The translations under genes were made by a program, and so were the position numbers. Below the pieces are notes generated by a model, which made no database searches, had not been told where the DNA came from, and saw nothing but the letters and a program-made list of their open reading frames with translations. Below are positions 1-12,838 of a stretch of DNA of 64,000 nucleotides, in pieces. Source of the DNA: Arion vulgaris (lineage: Eukaryota > Mollusca > Gastropoda > Stylommatophora > Arionidae). Position 1 is the first letter of the stretch. Each line of letters begins with the position of its first letter. The stretch is taken from contig CM036758.1 of NCBI GenBank assembly GCA_020796225.1, positions 65,536,274-65,600,273 on the forward strand, read 5' to 3'.

Positions 1-564
1 TTTGGCTTATTGAACTTCAGAGTCGTGCTATAAACCATAAATCGTATACATCAATATCGGAATAACATAGAACAATAAAAAAAGAACTTTGTGTACATAT
101 TTTTAACCATTGAATGTCTCGAATTTATTTGATTTCACTGCTTATGCCGCCCCCTTACGGTGCTGCATGAGGCGGCCGCCTCCCTGTATGATACTCCAGC
201 ACAACCCTGGTCATGTTGCAGAGATACGTTTTGAAGCAAATCACTGACCGTTCATAAAGAAAACACTTTTGCAGAAAAGTTCACTGCATCGATTTTCTTC
301 CTTACAATGGTTTTAACTGAAGAGAATTATCCGATGTTAATCATTTTTTATATAGCATCTTTCTGTCTGCTTGTTTGAATGCTACATTTTCGTATAAAAC
401 ATCAAGTAACTGTTATATTGGAACGCATGAGAATGACAAATCGCGCGGATAGATCATGAAGACAATGACACAGATCATGATATCAGAACGTTTTATAATA
501 GATTCTCTCAGACTAGAGGTGGGCATCTGTTCTATACTGATCTATACATGTCCTTAACAAAAGT
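1..564. other. Intergenic, nothing recognised
   Basis: AT-rich sequence without a credible coding region. A short GC-rich patch near 145-195 has opposed CCGCC/GGCGG runs and may be the edge of an unclassified repeat. Confidence 0.5.
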
Positions 565-797
565 AAGAGATGCCCGTCTGCCAAACGTGTTTGTAGCGCG
601 TTGGACTACGGGTGACTAGCCCTCTGTGTGTGCGGGTTCAATACCGCGAGCTGGCAGAAAAGACACAGGTTCACCAGATTTATGGTGTTCCGGATTTACG
701 GATTTACTGAAGGGTTACGATGTCCATGGCACCGAGCCGAAGAGCTGAAAACTCAAGTGCTTCTGGATCGAAAAAACACAACAACAACAGTAAGACG
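565..797 (+). repeat. SINE4 copy (tRNA-related)
   Basis: The copy begins with tgcccgtctgcc and has an A-box-like stretch (gtagcgcgttggactacg) followed by a B-box-like gggttcaatacc. It continues through gtccatggcaccgagccg to an A-rich tail. Two reverse copies at 32843-33068 and 37640-37857 share the same order of blocks, which defines the family. It ends directly against SINE6. Confidence 0.75.
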
Positions 798-798
798 A

Positions 799-1000
799 GA
801 GTTTCCATGACGAAGTGGTTAAGAGTTTGCATAGCGTTCTGCAGGTTGTAGGTTCGAATCCGGACTAAGTCACATATGCATTTGTTACGAAGATCATTAG
901 ACTTGTTACTGGAGCTAGGGTTCTTACATTGTGCAAACACCCTCAACATATGGTGTGCCATTTATGAGAAGAGAGCCGGGGGCCATATGTGAAACCCGTG
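799..1000 (+). repeat. SINE6 copy (tRNA-related)
   Basis: The head has an A-box-like gacgaagtggttaagagt and a B-box ggttcgaatcc, with a diverged body ending near gagaagagagccggg. The body aligns by eye with 62370-62560 (gagctagggttcttac against gtagctacgaagttcgtgc). The head is too diverged in its stems to be a functional tRNA gene. Confidence 0.6.
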
Positions 1001-1105
1001 CAATGTAGTCAGTCATTTACTTTTAGATCGTGAAGACGTTCTGTTGTTTCAAAGACAAATGATTCTTCAAGCCGTGTTGTATTCGTCATTGTATGCCAAC
1101 TAATT

Positions 1106-1229
1106 TCATTCAAATACGATTCATGTATACATTAGATACTGGATGTCATTCAAATACGATTCATGTATACATTAGATACTGGATGTCATTCAAATACGAT
1201 TCATGTATACATTAGATACTGGATGTCAT
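1106..1229. repeat. 40-bp tandem repeat, about 3 units
   Basis: Units starting caaatacgattcatgtatac recur at 1111, 1151 and 1191, essentially identical. Confidence 0.9.
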
Positions 1230-1737
1230 CATTATACCCGTACGCGATAGGAAAGTGATGCTACAATAGAAGTCTGTACTATCGTTGCTTTTTGATCTGG
1301 TATATACTGCCACGATGTTGCTACCAGATTGTTGTCTCTTATGACATTTGCTGCTTTGAAGACGCAGTAATATAGGATACTGGTGTTAACTCTTTCACTC
1401 CTTTCAACTTTTTTTCTGACCTCCGGACGAATGTTTATGTGCAATGTTTCAGTTTGGGATATTTTTCTATGCACTCGAGACACGCTCAGTGGGGTTCCCA
1501 TCTTCACAATATCTCCAACAGCGTCCAGCAACTGACTGTACCAGTTCGATTTTGATTGATGAACCTAATCATATACTTACTGTGATGTTCTTTTCTGGTC
1601 ACTCCAATCTTCAATCCTAACTCTTACAATGTATACTGAGCTATCCCGTATATTGAATTTGCATCAAATTGAAACGTATTGTGAGCCAAGGTATCGACTA
1701 ATAACGGTAAATGGATTAAATCATTCATTGGGTTTTC
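1230..1737. other. Intergenic, nothing recognised
   Basis: No homology I recognise. The open frame on the minus strand (1232-1531) shows no domain or compositional support. Confidence 0.4.
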
Positions 1738-1985
1738 AAACATTAAAACTTATATCACAACCAACCACCAATAACAGCATACAATAGAAAGATATCGGGT
1801 ACTAGAGCTAAGGAAGACCAAGAAAACGATGGATAGACAATATCAAGATCACACTGCATAACCACGGATACAACACAACGAGGGTGACTCAACTGACCCT
1901 AGAACGCAAATTAAAGCTCCCATCCCTACGCTTAACGGCAAGACTGGACATCCAACTACATCTTCCACCTGGGAATAGACAATAG
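1738..1985 (+). mobile_element. LINE-B 3' end fragment
   Basis: Matches the 3' part of the LINE-B copy at 22722-23268: a run from ccaccaataacagcataca through aacgatggatagacaatatc to cttaacggcaagactgga and the terminal gggaatagacaatag. In that copy this stretch lies downstream of the conserved RT C-terminal domain. The fragment is interrupted at its tail by SINE5. Confidence 0.8.
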
Positions 1986-2257
1986 TAAAAGTAAAGGAAC
2001 CCTTTCATACCTTGGGGTATATAGGTCAATACAGTGTTAGGCCTGTATTTTTTATTGACCATCGGCACACAATGGGTGATGTGTTCAGCATCACGTCGGC
2101 CGCCTTTACTTTCCCAGAGCATGTCTGGTACCCAGTTGAGGCTGGGTCGACTCAGAGCCGTCGCGGTCCTGGAACATTTCACGCCCACTATGGGGCTGAA
2201 CCCGTGACCACCAGCCTTGAGAAGCGAGTTCACTAACAACTACGCTACCGCGGCTCT
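1986..2257 (-). repeat. SINE5 copy inserted in the LINE-B tail
   Basis: Read on the minus strand, it has an A-box-like ggtagcgtagttgttagtg, a B-box-like gggttcagcccc and a GC-richer body (gaccgcgacggctctgagtc). The 12-bp word aatagacaatag lies on both sides (1974-1985 and 2258-2269). It looks like a target-site duplication, although LINE-B tails naturally repeat this word. Confidence 0.75.
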
Positions 2258-2282
2258 AATAGACAATAGATCAAACTTATAT

Positions 2283-2530
2283 CTTCTTATTCTTCTTCTT
2301 CTTCTTCTTCGAATGTTCAATATCGACCACTCTTTGTGGTTTGTATGTGATTCAAATCTAAGAGCGAGTGTACGTTGTGCCAGTTATGCGCCTACTACTA
2401 GGCCAGCACATCCGATTTATGCATCGCTTTATTTAGTAAGTGTGCTTCCTAGGCCTTCAGTCACCACTACGAAATGCCTTGTAGGTGCAGTGTTACTATT
2501 CTTTGCTCCTTGCAAGCCCGGCAACACTGG
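2283..2530 (-). repeat. SINE1 copy
   Basis: Full-length copy. On the minus strand it runs from the ccagtgttgccgggc head through the core to the tail gttcgaagaagaagaagaag. SINE1 is the commonest SINE here; its core is close to catgtcgtaagaggcgact, followed by ctaccctagtaaataaaaag. Confidence 0.9.
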
Positions 2531-3586
2531 ACAATAAGTATTGACACACGCGTTGATCGATGCATTTTTACCTGATTCTGAGCCACTTTTTACTTTTCCA
2601 CCTTGCAAATGATTCCAGGTGAGCGGTATAAATGAACATGTAGATTAAGTTGTGTGTGTGGTTGAATCTGTATCGAAGAGTTATCAAACAATTAAATTCT
2701 CCATTACGCTAATGTAGCATGCATGGATGAATGAACATTCAGATAACGGCATGCCATCACTCGATCATCCCCAACTTCATAATACCACTTGTTGTTATTC
2801 ACGTAGAAGATCAGCTGATATATGTCAATTATGTGTGGTCGTTGTCGGTCATGTCTGTTTCTTGTCCGAAAGTCTGATATTTGTCTAATCATTATCATCA
2901 GGTGTAGTACCGGCTGGCATAGGTGATCATTGATCTCCACAAATCTCTGTCTTTTATGTTTGATATCACCTCATATGTTAACCCTCTTCAGTGCCATGAA
3001 TCGGGCTATCCAAAATGGTCTCTCTCTCTCTCTGTCTTGCACTGTGGAATAGAATAAAATAACATTTGTTTATAGTTGTGTGTTTCGTACGTGAGAGCTG
3101 TGATTTTGTTAAATAGAATAGCGTTAGGATTGTCGATAGCTAATTTCAGTGAAGTCTCTTTCTAAGTCTCTTTCTAAGTCTCTTTCTAACTTGTAATTGT
3201 ATTGTCTGTTGTGCAGTAGATATCCATTAACTGTCGCTACAACCTCACTATCTAACTAGTTCTTTGTTAGTTTTTCTATGTCAATGATACTGTGTGTTTG
3301 GTTTTTTTTCATTTAAAGAAGGGTCTAAAACCGAAGGATTGGCATCATTACGCCTTGTTTCACCCCGTATGGGTCAGGAGAAACGGCACACCACTTGTCG
3401 AGAGTATTGCACAAAGCATCAACTCCGTAGTTCCGACAACAAACTTAGTAGTCTCTGACAAAATGCACCATTTAACTGAATGTGGCTATCCAGTTTCGAA
3501 TCCACGACCTCAGAAACGCAAGGCAACGGATTAAGCGCTTAGACACAGAGACCTCTTAGATAATGTATGTTTGGCACTTGCATATT
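2531..3586. other. Intergenic with short simple repeats
   Basis: Holds a (TC)n tract near 3020-3032 and three copies of the 12-mer aagtctctttct near 3150-3188. The block ttaaccctcttcagtgcc at about 2979 resembles the outer end of SINE4. No gene seen. Confidence 0.5.
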
Positions 3587-3760
3587 TCTTCTTCTTCTGC
3601 GAGCACTCCATATCGACTACTTTAAACGACTCTTTATGGTTTGTATGGGATCTGAGCCTAAGTGCGATTGTGCGTTGTGCCAATTATGCGCCTATGGGTG
3701 GCTAGGTCAACACATCCGATTTCTTACCACGCTTTTTATTTACTAGGGTAGCTTTTCCTA
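3587..3760 (-). repeat. SINE1 copy, partial
   Basis: Has the SINE1 tail and middle (tgggatctgagcctaagtgc, gccaattatgcgcctatg, atttactagggtagctt) but stops before the conserved core, so it is 5'-truncated in the SINE's own orientation. Confidence 0.85.
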
Positions 3761-4097
3761 GAACTTGAATATTTAAATGACATCATTTTTGTGAAATGTA
3801 AAATTGAAGTGTCTTGATAAAGACGTGTGATCGAAACGTCGAATATCATTACTTTTTATATTTGAGTATTAAATTTATTTTTTTTCTTGCTAATGTAAAC
3901 AGTTGTATATCAATCTTTGTCCATATCATCTATTTATACAGTTTTACCGCAGCAATCCCGGTGTTTTCTCAAGATCTGGTCTACTTTGTTCTGACCACCT
4001 TAGATATGTCGAATTCTGTACATCAGCTATTAAAAGAACATAACTTGTGTTACAATTGTGTTAAATTCATAACTAACAGAGAGCCAAGTAACAGAGA

Positions 4098-4760
4098 GCA
4101 TGTATGAGTATTGATTCTTGTAAATATCTCATCGATCTGGGTTAAATCTCATATTTATTTCTGCAAGTAGATACATGTATGAGTATTGATTCTTGTAAAT
4201 ATCTCATCGATCTGGGTTAAATCTCATATTTATGTCTGCAAGTATATACATGTATGAGTATTAATTCTTGTAAATATCTCATCGATCTGGGTTAAATCTC
4301 ATATTTATTTCTGCACGTAGATACATGTATGAGTATTGATTCTTGTCAATATCTCATCGATCTGGGTTAAATCTCATATTTATTTCTGCAAGTAGATACA
4401 TGTATGAGTATTGATTCTTGTAAATATCTCATCGATCTGGGTTAAATCTCATATTTATGTCTGCAATTAGATACATGTATGAGTATTGATTCTTGTAAAT
4501 ATCTCATCGATCTGGGTTAAATCTCATATTTATTTCTGCACGTAGATACATGTATGAGTATTGATTCTTGTCAATATCTCATCGATTTGGGTTAAATCTC
4601 ATATTTATTTCTGCACGTAGATACATGTATGAGTATTGATTCTTGTCAATATCTCATCGATCTGGGTTAAATCTCATATTTATTTCTGCAATTAGATACA
4701 TGTATGAGTATTGATTCTTGTCAATATCTCATCGATCTAGTTAAATCTCATATTTCCTGA
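4098..4760. repeat. 75-bp tandem repeat, about 9 units
   Basis: Units begin acatgtatgagtattgattc and recur every 75 bases (for example 4173 and 4248). Variants such as tgtctgcaa, ctgcacgtag and cttgtcaata recur every three units, suggesting a 225-bp higher-order period. The last unit has a short deletion. Confidence 0.95.
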
Positions 4761-4813
4761 TGTTATTTAATTTTTCTTCATGCAATTTGTATTTCTTAGA
4801 TGTAACATGAGAC

Positions 4814-7800
4814 CATTATCAATATTCAATAACATTATTCATTAAGATTATCAATATTCAATAACATTATTCATTAAGATTATCAATATTCAATAACACT
4901 ATTCATTAAGATTATCAATATTCAATAACACTATTCATTAAGATTATCAATATTCAATAACACTATTCATTAAGATTATCAATATTCAATAACACTATTC
5001 ATTAAGATTATCAATATTCAATAACATTATTCATTAAGATTATCAATATTCAATAACATTATTCATTAAGATTATCAATATTCAATAACACTATTCATTA
5101 AGATTATCAATATTCAATAACACTATTCATTAAGTTTATCAATATTCAATAACACTATTCATTAAGATTATCAATATTCAATAACACTATTCATTAAGAT
5201 TATCAATATTCAATAACACTATTCATTAAGATTATCAATATTCAATAACACTATTCATTAAGATTATCAATATTCAATAACACTATTCATTAAGATTATC
5301 AATATTCAATACACTATTCATTAAGATTATCAATATTCAATAACACTATTCATTAAGATTATCAATATTCAATAACACTATTCATTAAGATTATCAATAT
5401 TCAATAACACTATTCATTAAGATTATCAATATTCAATACACTATTCATTAAGATTATCAATATTCAATAACACTATTCATTAAGATTATCAATATTCAAT
5501 AACACTATTCATTAAGATTTCAATACAATATTCATTAAGATTATCATATTCAATACTATTCATTAAGATTATCAATATTCAATAACACTATTCATTAAGA
5601 TTATCAATATTCAATAACACTATTCATTAAGATTATCAATATTCAATAACACTATTCATTAAGATTATCAATATTCAAAAACACTATTCATTAAATTATC
5701 AATATTAATAACACTATTCATTAAGATTATCAATATCAATACTTCATTAAGATTATCAATATTCAATAACACTATTCATTAAGATTATCAATATTCAATA
5801 GCACTATTCATTAAGATTATCAATATTCAATAACACTATTCATTAAGATTATCAATATTCAATAACACTATTCATTAAGATTATCAATATTCAATAACAC
5901 TATTCATTAAGATTATCAATATTCAATAACACTATTCATTAAGATTATCAATATTCAATAACACTATTCATTAAGATTATCAATATTCAATAACACTATT
6001 CATTAAGATTATCAATATTCAATAACACTATTCATTAAGATTATAATATTCAACTATTCATTAAGATTATCAATATTCAATAACACTATTCATTAAGATT
6101 ATCAATATTCAATAACACTATTCATTAAGATTATCAATATTCAATAACACTATTCATTAAGATTATCAATATTCAATAACACTATTCATTAAGATTATCA
6201 ATATTCAATAACACTATTCATTAAGATTATCAATATTCAATAACACTATTCATTAAGATTATCAATATTCAATAACACTATTCATTAAGATTATAAATAT
6301 TCAATAACACTATTCATTAAGATTATCAATATTCAATACCACTAGTCATTAAGATTATCAATATTCAATAACACTATTCATTAAGATTATCAATATTCAA
6401 TAACACTATTCATTAAGATTATCAATATTCAATAACACTATTCATTAAGATTATCAATATTCAATAGCACTATTCATTAAGATTATCAATATTCAATAAC
6501 ACTATTCATTAAGATTATCAATATTCAATACACTATTCATTAAGATTATCAATATTCAATAACACTATTCATTAAGATTATCAATATTCAATAACACTAT
6601 TCATTAAGATTATCAATATTCAATAACACTATTCATTAAGATTATCAATATTCAATAACACTATTCATTAAGATTATCAATATTCAATAACATTATTCAT
6701 TAAGATTATCAATATTCAATAACATTATTCATTAAGATTATCAATATTCAATAACACTATTCATTAAGATTATCAATATTCAATAACACTATTCATTAAG
6801 ATTATCAATATTCAATAACACTATTCATTAAGATTATCAATATTCAATAACACTATTCATTAAGATTATCAATATTCAATAACACTATTCATTAAGATTA
6901 TCAATATTCAATAACACTATTCATTAAGATTATCAATATTCAATAACACTATTCATTAAGATTATCAATATTCAATAACACTATTCATTAAGATTATCAA
7001 TATTCAATAATACTATTCATTAAGATTATCAATATTCAATAACACTATTCATTAAGATTATCAATATTCAATAACACTATTCATTAAGATTATCAATATT
7101 CAATAACACTATTCATTAAGATTATCAATATTCAATAACACTATTCATTAAGATTATCAATATTCAATAACACTATTCATTAAGATTATCAATATTCAAT
7201 AACACTATTCATTAAGATTATCAATATTCAATAACACTATTCATTAATATTATCAATATTCAATAACACTATTCATTAAGTTTATCAATATTCAATAACA
7301 CTATTCATTAAGATTATCAATATTCAATAACATTATTCATTAAGATTATCAATATTCAATAACACTATTCATTAAGATTATCAATATTCAATAACACTAT
7401 TCATTAAGATTATCAATATTCAATAACACTATTCATTAAGATTATCAATATTCAATAATACTTTTCATTAAGAGTATCAATATTCAAAAACACTATTCAT
7501 TAAGATTATCAATATTCAATAACATTATTCATTAAGATTATCAATATTCAATAACATTATTCATTAAGATTATCAATATTCAATAACACTATTCATTAAG
7601 ATTATCAATATTCAATAACATTATTCATTAAGATTATCAATATTCAATAACACTATTCATTAAGATTATCAATATTCAATAACACTATTCATTAAGATTA
7701 TCAATATTCAATAACACTATTCATTAAGATTATCAATATTCAATAACACTATTCATTAAGATTATCAATATTCAATAACACTATTCATTAAGATTATCAA

Positions 7801-8686
7801 TATTCAATACACTATTCATTAAGATTATCAATATTCAATAACACTATTCATTAAGATTATAAATATTCAATAACACTATTCATTAAGATTATCAATATTC
7901 AATAACACTATTCATTAAGATTATCAATATTCAATAACACTATTCATTAAGATTATCAATATTCAATAACACTATTCATTAAGATTATCAATATTCAATA
8001 ACACTATTCATTAAGATTATCAATATTCAATAACATTATTCATTAAGATTATCAATATTCAATAACACTATTCATTAAGATTATCAATATTCAAAAACAC
8101 TATTCATTAAGATTATCAATATTCAATAACATTATTCATTAAGATTATCAATATTCAATAACACTATTCATTAAGATTATCAATATTCAATAACACTATT
8201 CATTAAGATTATCAATATTCAATAACATTATTCAAGATTATATACATACATTATTCATTAAGATTATCAATATTCAATAACATTATTCATTAAGATTATC
8301 AATATTCAATAACATTATTCATTAAGATTATCAATATTCAATAACACTATTCATTAAGATTATCAATATTCAATAACACTATTCATTAAGATTATAATAT
8401 TCAATACACTATTCATTAAGATTATCATATTCAATATCCTATTCATTAAGATTATCAATATTCAATAACACTATTCATTAAGATTATCAATATTCAATAA
8501 CATTATTCATTAAGATTATCAATATTCAATAACACTATTCATTAAGATTATCAATATTCAATAACACTATTCATTAAGATTATCAATATTCAATAACATC
8601 AAAATCTATCTACATTCATAGATTATCAATATTCAATAACACTATTCATTAAGATTATCAATATTCAATAACACTATTCATTAAGA
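4814..8686. repeat. 32-bp AT-rich satellite array, about 120 units
   Basis: A unit of 32 bases containing attaagattatcaatattc followed by aataacactattc is repeated for about 3.9 kb. The main polymorphism is CACT against CATT, in clusters of neighbouring units. Rare units are shortened (near 5515-5560, 5690-5750, 6045, 8235 and 8395-8440). There is no open frame across it. Other functions, such as matrix attachment, cannot be judged from sequence. Confidence 0.97.
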
Positions 8687-8689
8687 AAG

Positions 8690-8870
8690 ATTACAAATAA
8701 AACTACTATAAAAATATATTCATAATCTTACAAATTACACGGATACTCACCGGTGCTACGGAGTTCGTGCAGTCCGATTTTCCTGAGTAATAAATAGATC
8801 GGAATGCATGTGACTACTCGCCGACTGGCAGTGATGGATGTCTTATCAATCAATCAATCAGTCAATCATT
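8690..8870 (+). repeat. SINE3 3' end
   Basis: Shares caccggtgctacggag, then a diverged middle, then gactactcgccgactggcag and a tail of CAAT units with the other SINE3 copies (16868-17440, 46518-46975, 49870-50195). The tRNA-like head is absent; the copy abuts the end of the 32-bp satellite. Confidence 0.75.
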
Positions 8871-9319
8871 AACACAATAACCGACATGGGAGCTCGGAGA
8901 GGTTGGTAACAAATCCACTACCAATTTTGAAATTGAACCGGACCACAATATAAGTAGAGTACATAACCACTATGATATCTAGACTCTCAATTGAAGCATC
9001 AAACATCATGACTTCACTCAGATTTATATTCGTTTTACAATTTGTTTATGTTTATTAGTTACTAAATTGCCGTCATTTAACTCTGTGACAACCAATAGTT
9101 GCTCAGTCTTCCTTACCAGATATCGAAGAGAATGCATACTGATGGTTCTTGTGGCTCGCTGGTTGCAAACATCTCACTCTGCTCCTCAGGCATCCAGTTG
9201 TACTTGTATAACGGGTAACTCTAAACTGCATATCTTGATCGCTCATTCAATTAGCTTTTCAACCATATATAACATGTCATAATTATTCATAGAAGCATTA
9301 TATGCAACAAGTCCTGTAC
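8871..9319. other. Intergenic, nothing recognised
   Basis: AT-rich, with a 71-residue open frame (9067-9282) lacking any recognisable domain. Confidence 0.4.
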
Positions 9320-9745
9320 GTGCACATAGAACCAATACTGACATACGGATGCGAGTCATGGACAATGAACACACAGATCGAAAATCTCCGAGAGCCACGA
9401 AGATGAGGTTTTACAGAAGAATGATGAGAATCCACGGACTGCTAAAATGACTGATGCTGAGGTGTTGACTGAGAACAAGACACAGATAAATCTTATCATC
9501 AATATTGGAAAGAGTCATTATTTTCGGACATGTGATGAGGAGAGAGGGCGGGTTTAGAACACATTGTGACAACCGGTAAATTTGAGGGTTGACAAGACAG
9601 AGGAAGACAAAATGAGAAAAGTTTGGATAGCCTGACTTCATGGCACGGTAGAGCGTCAACATCTAGGTTGCTACCAAACACCAAAGACATAAATTTGTGG
9701 AGATGGATGATCGCCTACACCAGCCCGCACGGCCCCTGATGCTGA
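9320..9745 (+). mobile_element. LINE-C 3' end (RT C-terminal domain, decayed)
   Basis: Translated with frameshifts it reads LTYGCESWTMNTQIEN, then RRMMRI, then an EHIVTTGKIEGK-like stretch, and ends with SLTSWHGRASTS and a MIAYTS-like terminus before a GATGATG tail. The YGCESW motif and basic GKR..RGRQR block are typical of the region after the polymerase in non-LTR retrotransposons. Several stops and frameshifts show it is dead. Confidence 0.8.
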
Positions 9746-10754
9746 TGATGATTTTCAATGCAATGAAATGAAATGATTGCCAGTAATAGAGCATGTCATC
9801 AAAAATTACGAACAAAGCATAAAAAGCTATAAACGTTAAAGAGTTAAATCAGTGAATCAACTGATCATCTATTTTATTAGTGTCTTCATCCAACAGTCGA
9901 GAAGAAACCGTATAACATCTTTCAGTTATCGGTTATCGGTTATCATCATATCACTCCAGACATGTCCATAAGTGTTCCTATCTCCGCCTGAACAAATCCA
10001 AACAGTGTCCAGCGACCCAACACACCAGTTCGATGTTGATTAATTAATCTCTTTGCGTATTTAGTATATCGCTCTTTTCGGCTGCAAAAAATAAATCTTT
10101 AAACATCTTTTTACAAGGCAAAGTTACTAATGAAACCTATATTGTGCCTTGTTGCTTACTTTATATCAGTTTTACAATGCAGTTTTGTTTTAATATTATT
10201 TTTATAACATATTATTATTATTAGCTTTAACCCATATTATTATATTTAGGGATGACAAATACTCAAGAAGAGAGCCAAAAACTGCATTGAAAACAAACAT
10301 TTGGTATAATCAAGGTTATTTAAAGTTCTATTTGTACTCGTGAAGGCTACACAGTTCATTAGTAAATGGCGTGACTATTGACCAAATAACCATTGATCCA
10401 GCCAGACACATCCAGACATATGGAAATAGTCGTTGATTTTAGCCTGAATAGATATTTCAGTGGCTGATCTTTGAAATTTGAGGTGGATGACTGCACTTTC
10501 ATCTTTAATCTGATACACCACATTTCTGTTTAATGTTGCTGTTCTCTTTAACTAGTGTTCAGTTCATGTGTATGTTGTTCTGATTTGAAATATTTTGTTT
10601 GAATTTGTTTAAACTATATTAGGAAGAAAAAAATAGTAATATAAAGTAGCAGTAGTACACAGAGAAGGAGTGAGAGAAAAAAAATAAAAGAAATACAAGA
10701 GGAAGAGAATGAAGCATGGTCGATAAAATTCAAGTTTGACATTGTTATCTATAA
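9746..10754. other. Intergenic, nothing recognised
   Basis: AT-rich DNA without a convincing open frame or a repeat that I could match elsewhere in the window. Confidence 0.4.
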
Positions 10755-11010
10755 CTCAACGGTACCCCTCTCAACTACAGACACAAACATCACCATACAA
10801 CATACACCATACATAAACTTCACCACACATAAACTACACCATACACTAAACTACACCACATACATGCACATACGTCACCATACGAATTTCCCCTACACGT
10901 ACATACACGTCACCATACATGCACATAAATCGCCCTCTACACGATATACCTACACGTCAGTCCATGCAGAACATAAACCTCCCATAAACCTACATAAACG
11001 TCACCATACA
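10755..11010. repeat. Low-complexity ACACCATACAT-rich tract
   Basis: Irregular short words (caccatacat, acataaac, acgtcaccatac) recur without a fixed period on a purine/C-rich strand. Confidence 0.7.
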
Positions 11011-11526
11011 AGAACATGAACATTCACATTATCTAAACTGTACAAAGACGTCAATGTTCAAGATGTAACAGACACAAATACATTAACTAACACAGGTATG
11101 TAAAACACACGCAGGTGTAAAATAAATGAATACCTAACCTACATTATATCAATAACACCAGCAAATAAACACTAATATATGTATTATGCATATTGTACAC
11201 CGTCCCTTCACAAGCATATACCATTAACTGTATGCTTCTACCAATTTTCTATGGTCATCCCTTTCCTGTCTCCTAGACTGACTTTTATATTTTGATGAGT
11301 GTGTCAATTCGTTGTTCCATGTGTTCTCACTGTTTTAAACTCTTACCTCCAGAGGAGAATAATAAAACTGAACTGTCAACAGTGAATGGAAGTTATACAG
11401 TAACAGAAAAGAGTTTAACCTCTGCCATGAGGATGAAATCATATCAACGTGTAATTCGTCTCTGAAAGTGAATGTGGATCTAAATGTTATATCAGTATTA
11501 GAGGTTTCAAGGTTACTTCAATGTAT
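11011..11526. other. Intergenic, nothing recognised
   Basis: No coding or repeat signal recognised before the 37-bp array starts. Confidence 0.4.
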
Positions 11527-12222
11527 GGTGGTATCTTCAGCAGTTGTACTATCAATGTTATTGGATGTATCTTCACGTGTGTACTATCAATGTTATTGGT
11601 GGTATTTCACAGTGTTACTATCAATGTTATTGGATGGTATCTTCACAGTGTGTACTATCAATGTTATTAGGTGGTATCTTCACAGTGTGTACTATCAATG
11701 TTATTGGATGGTATCTTCACAGTGTGTACTATCAATGTTATTAGGTGGTATCTTCACAGTGTGTACTATCAATGTTATTAGGTGGTATCTTCACAGTGTG
11801 TACTATCAATGTTATTGGATGGTATCTTCACAGTGTGTACTATCAATGTTATTAGGTGGTATCTTCAACGTGTGTACTATCAATGTTATTGGATGGTATC
11901 TTCAACGTGTGTACTATCAATGTTATTGGATGGTATCTTCACAGTGTGTACTATCAATGTTATTGGATGGTATCTTCACCGTGTGTACTATCAATGTTAT
12001 TAGGTGGTATCTTCAACGTGTGTACTATCAATGTTATTGGATGGTATCTTCACCGTGTGTACTATCAATGTTATTGGATGGTATCTTCACCGTGTGTACT
12101 ATCAATGTTATTGGATGGTATCTTCAACGTGTGTACTATCAATGTTATTAGGTGGTATCTTCACAGTGTGTACTATCAATGTTATTGGATGGTATCTTCA
12201 CCGTGTGTACTATCAATTTTAT
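11527..12222. repeat. 37-bp minisatellite, about 19 units
   Basis: Units contain ggtatcttcacagtgtgtac and atcaatgttattggat. Variants at two sites (ttggatgg or ttaggtgg; cacagtg, caacgtg or caccgtg) are shuffled between units. Because 37 is not a multiple of three and the unit lacks stops, long open frames appear in several frames; they are artefacts of the repeat. Confidence 0.95.
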
Positions 12223-12587
12223 GGTTTTGTCAAGTACGGAACAAGATGATCGTTGACTTGTCAAACAAAAATGTGATCACCGCTGAGGACTGTGCCGATC
12301 GTACAATACGGCTGATGAATCAATACCGCTATCATGACTGAAGATCACAGCTACCCAGGATGACTATGAAGATCACAGCTGTACCCAGGTTATTTTGTGA
12401 GTGGCTAACAACAGGTCTTCATAATTTATTCTTCGAAGGAGTGCATGTGACGTCTGCGTTTGAAATGGATATACAACATTCAGCATTTACATCATAAGTA
12501 GCTGGCTTGGATGTAGACATCTGAACACACTGGAATGTAGGGCAACAAATGTGACGATTGTCCTGTAAATAATGTCTTTTCTTAAGC
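12223..12587. other. Flank with a short duplicated motif
   Basis: The phrase atgactgaagatcacagct (12334-12352) recurs in slightly altered form at 12361-12379. No gene recognised. Confidence 0.45.
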
Positions 12588-12838
12588 TGAAAGAAGCGTG
12601 GACAGAGCTGATATTCATCAATGCCGTACGAACGTATGTGTGTTGTAGGCGAGTCTCATACACTGAAACGACTGTGATAGTTAAAAGTAAAAACTGGATA
12701 TGCCAAACATTGTCGTCTTCGTTGTATAGAGAGAATATAAACCAATCAACTGTGTATGGAAACGGTGTGCAGCTCAACGTTGGGACGGCTGCTCCAGCAG
12801 AGGACGGAACACGTATTGGAATGCCCAATATATCATAA
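12588..12838 (+). mobile_element. LINE-A fragment (after RNase H to the 3' end)
   Basis: The block tggacagagctgatattcat and the end cggaacacgtattggaatgc match the copy at 51855-52565, where the order is RNase H, a WTEP/MDRAD region and a short C-terminus. The 88-residue open frame is a frameshifted relic. It ends with GATCGCATAACATAACA, the same terminus as the 52565 copy. Confidence 0.75.

Noticed and set aside
803..872. A functional tRNA gene
   Set aside because: A- and B-box words are present, but the flanks do not form a convincing cloverleaf and the sequence belongs to a SINE found twice.
4098..8686. CRISPR-like direct repeats
   Set aside because: Units are contiguous with no unique spacers, and the window is animal DNA.
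11468..12341. Long overlapping open frames with repeats of the type INVIGWYLQRVYYQCY
   Set aside because: They are the same stop-free 37-bp unit read in three frames; no start context, domain or splice signal supports a gene.
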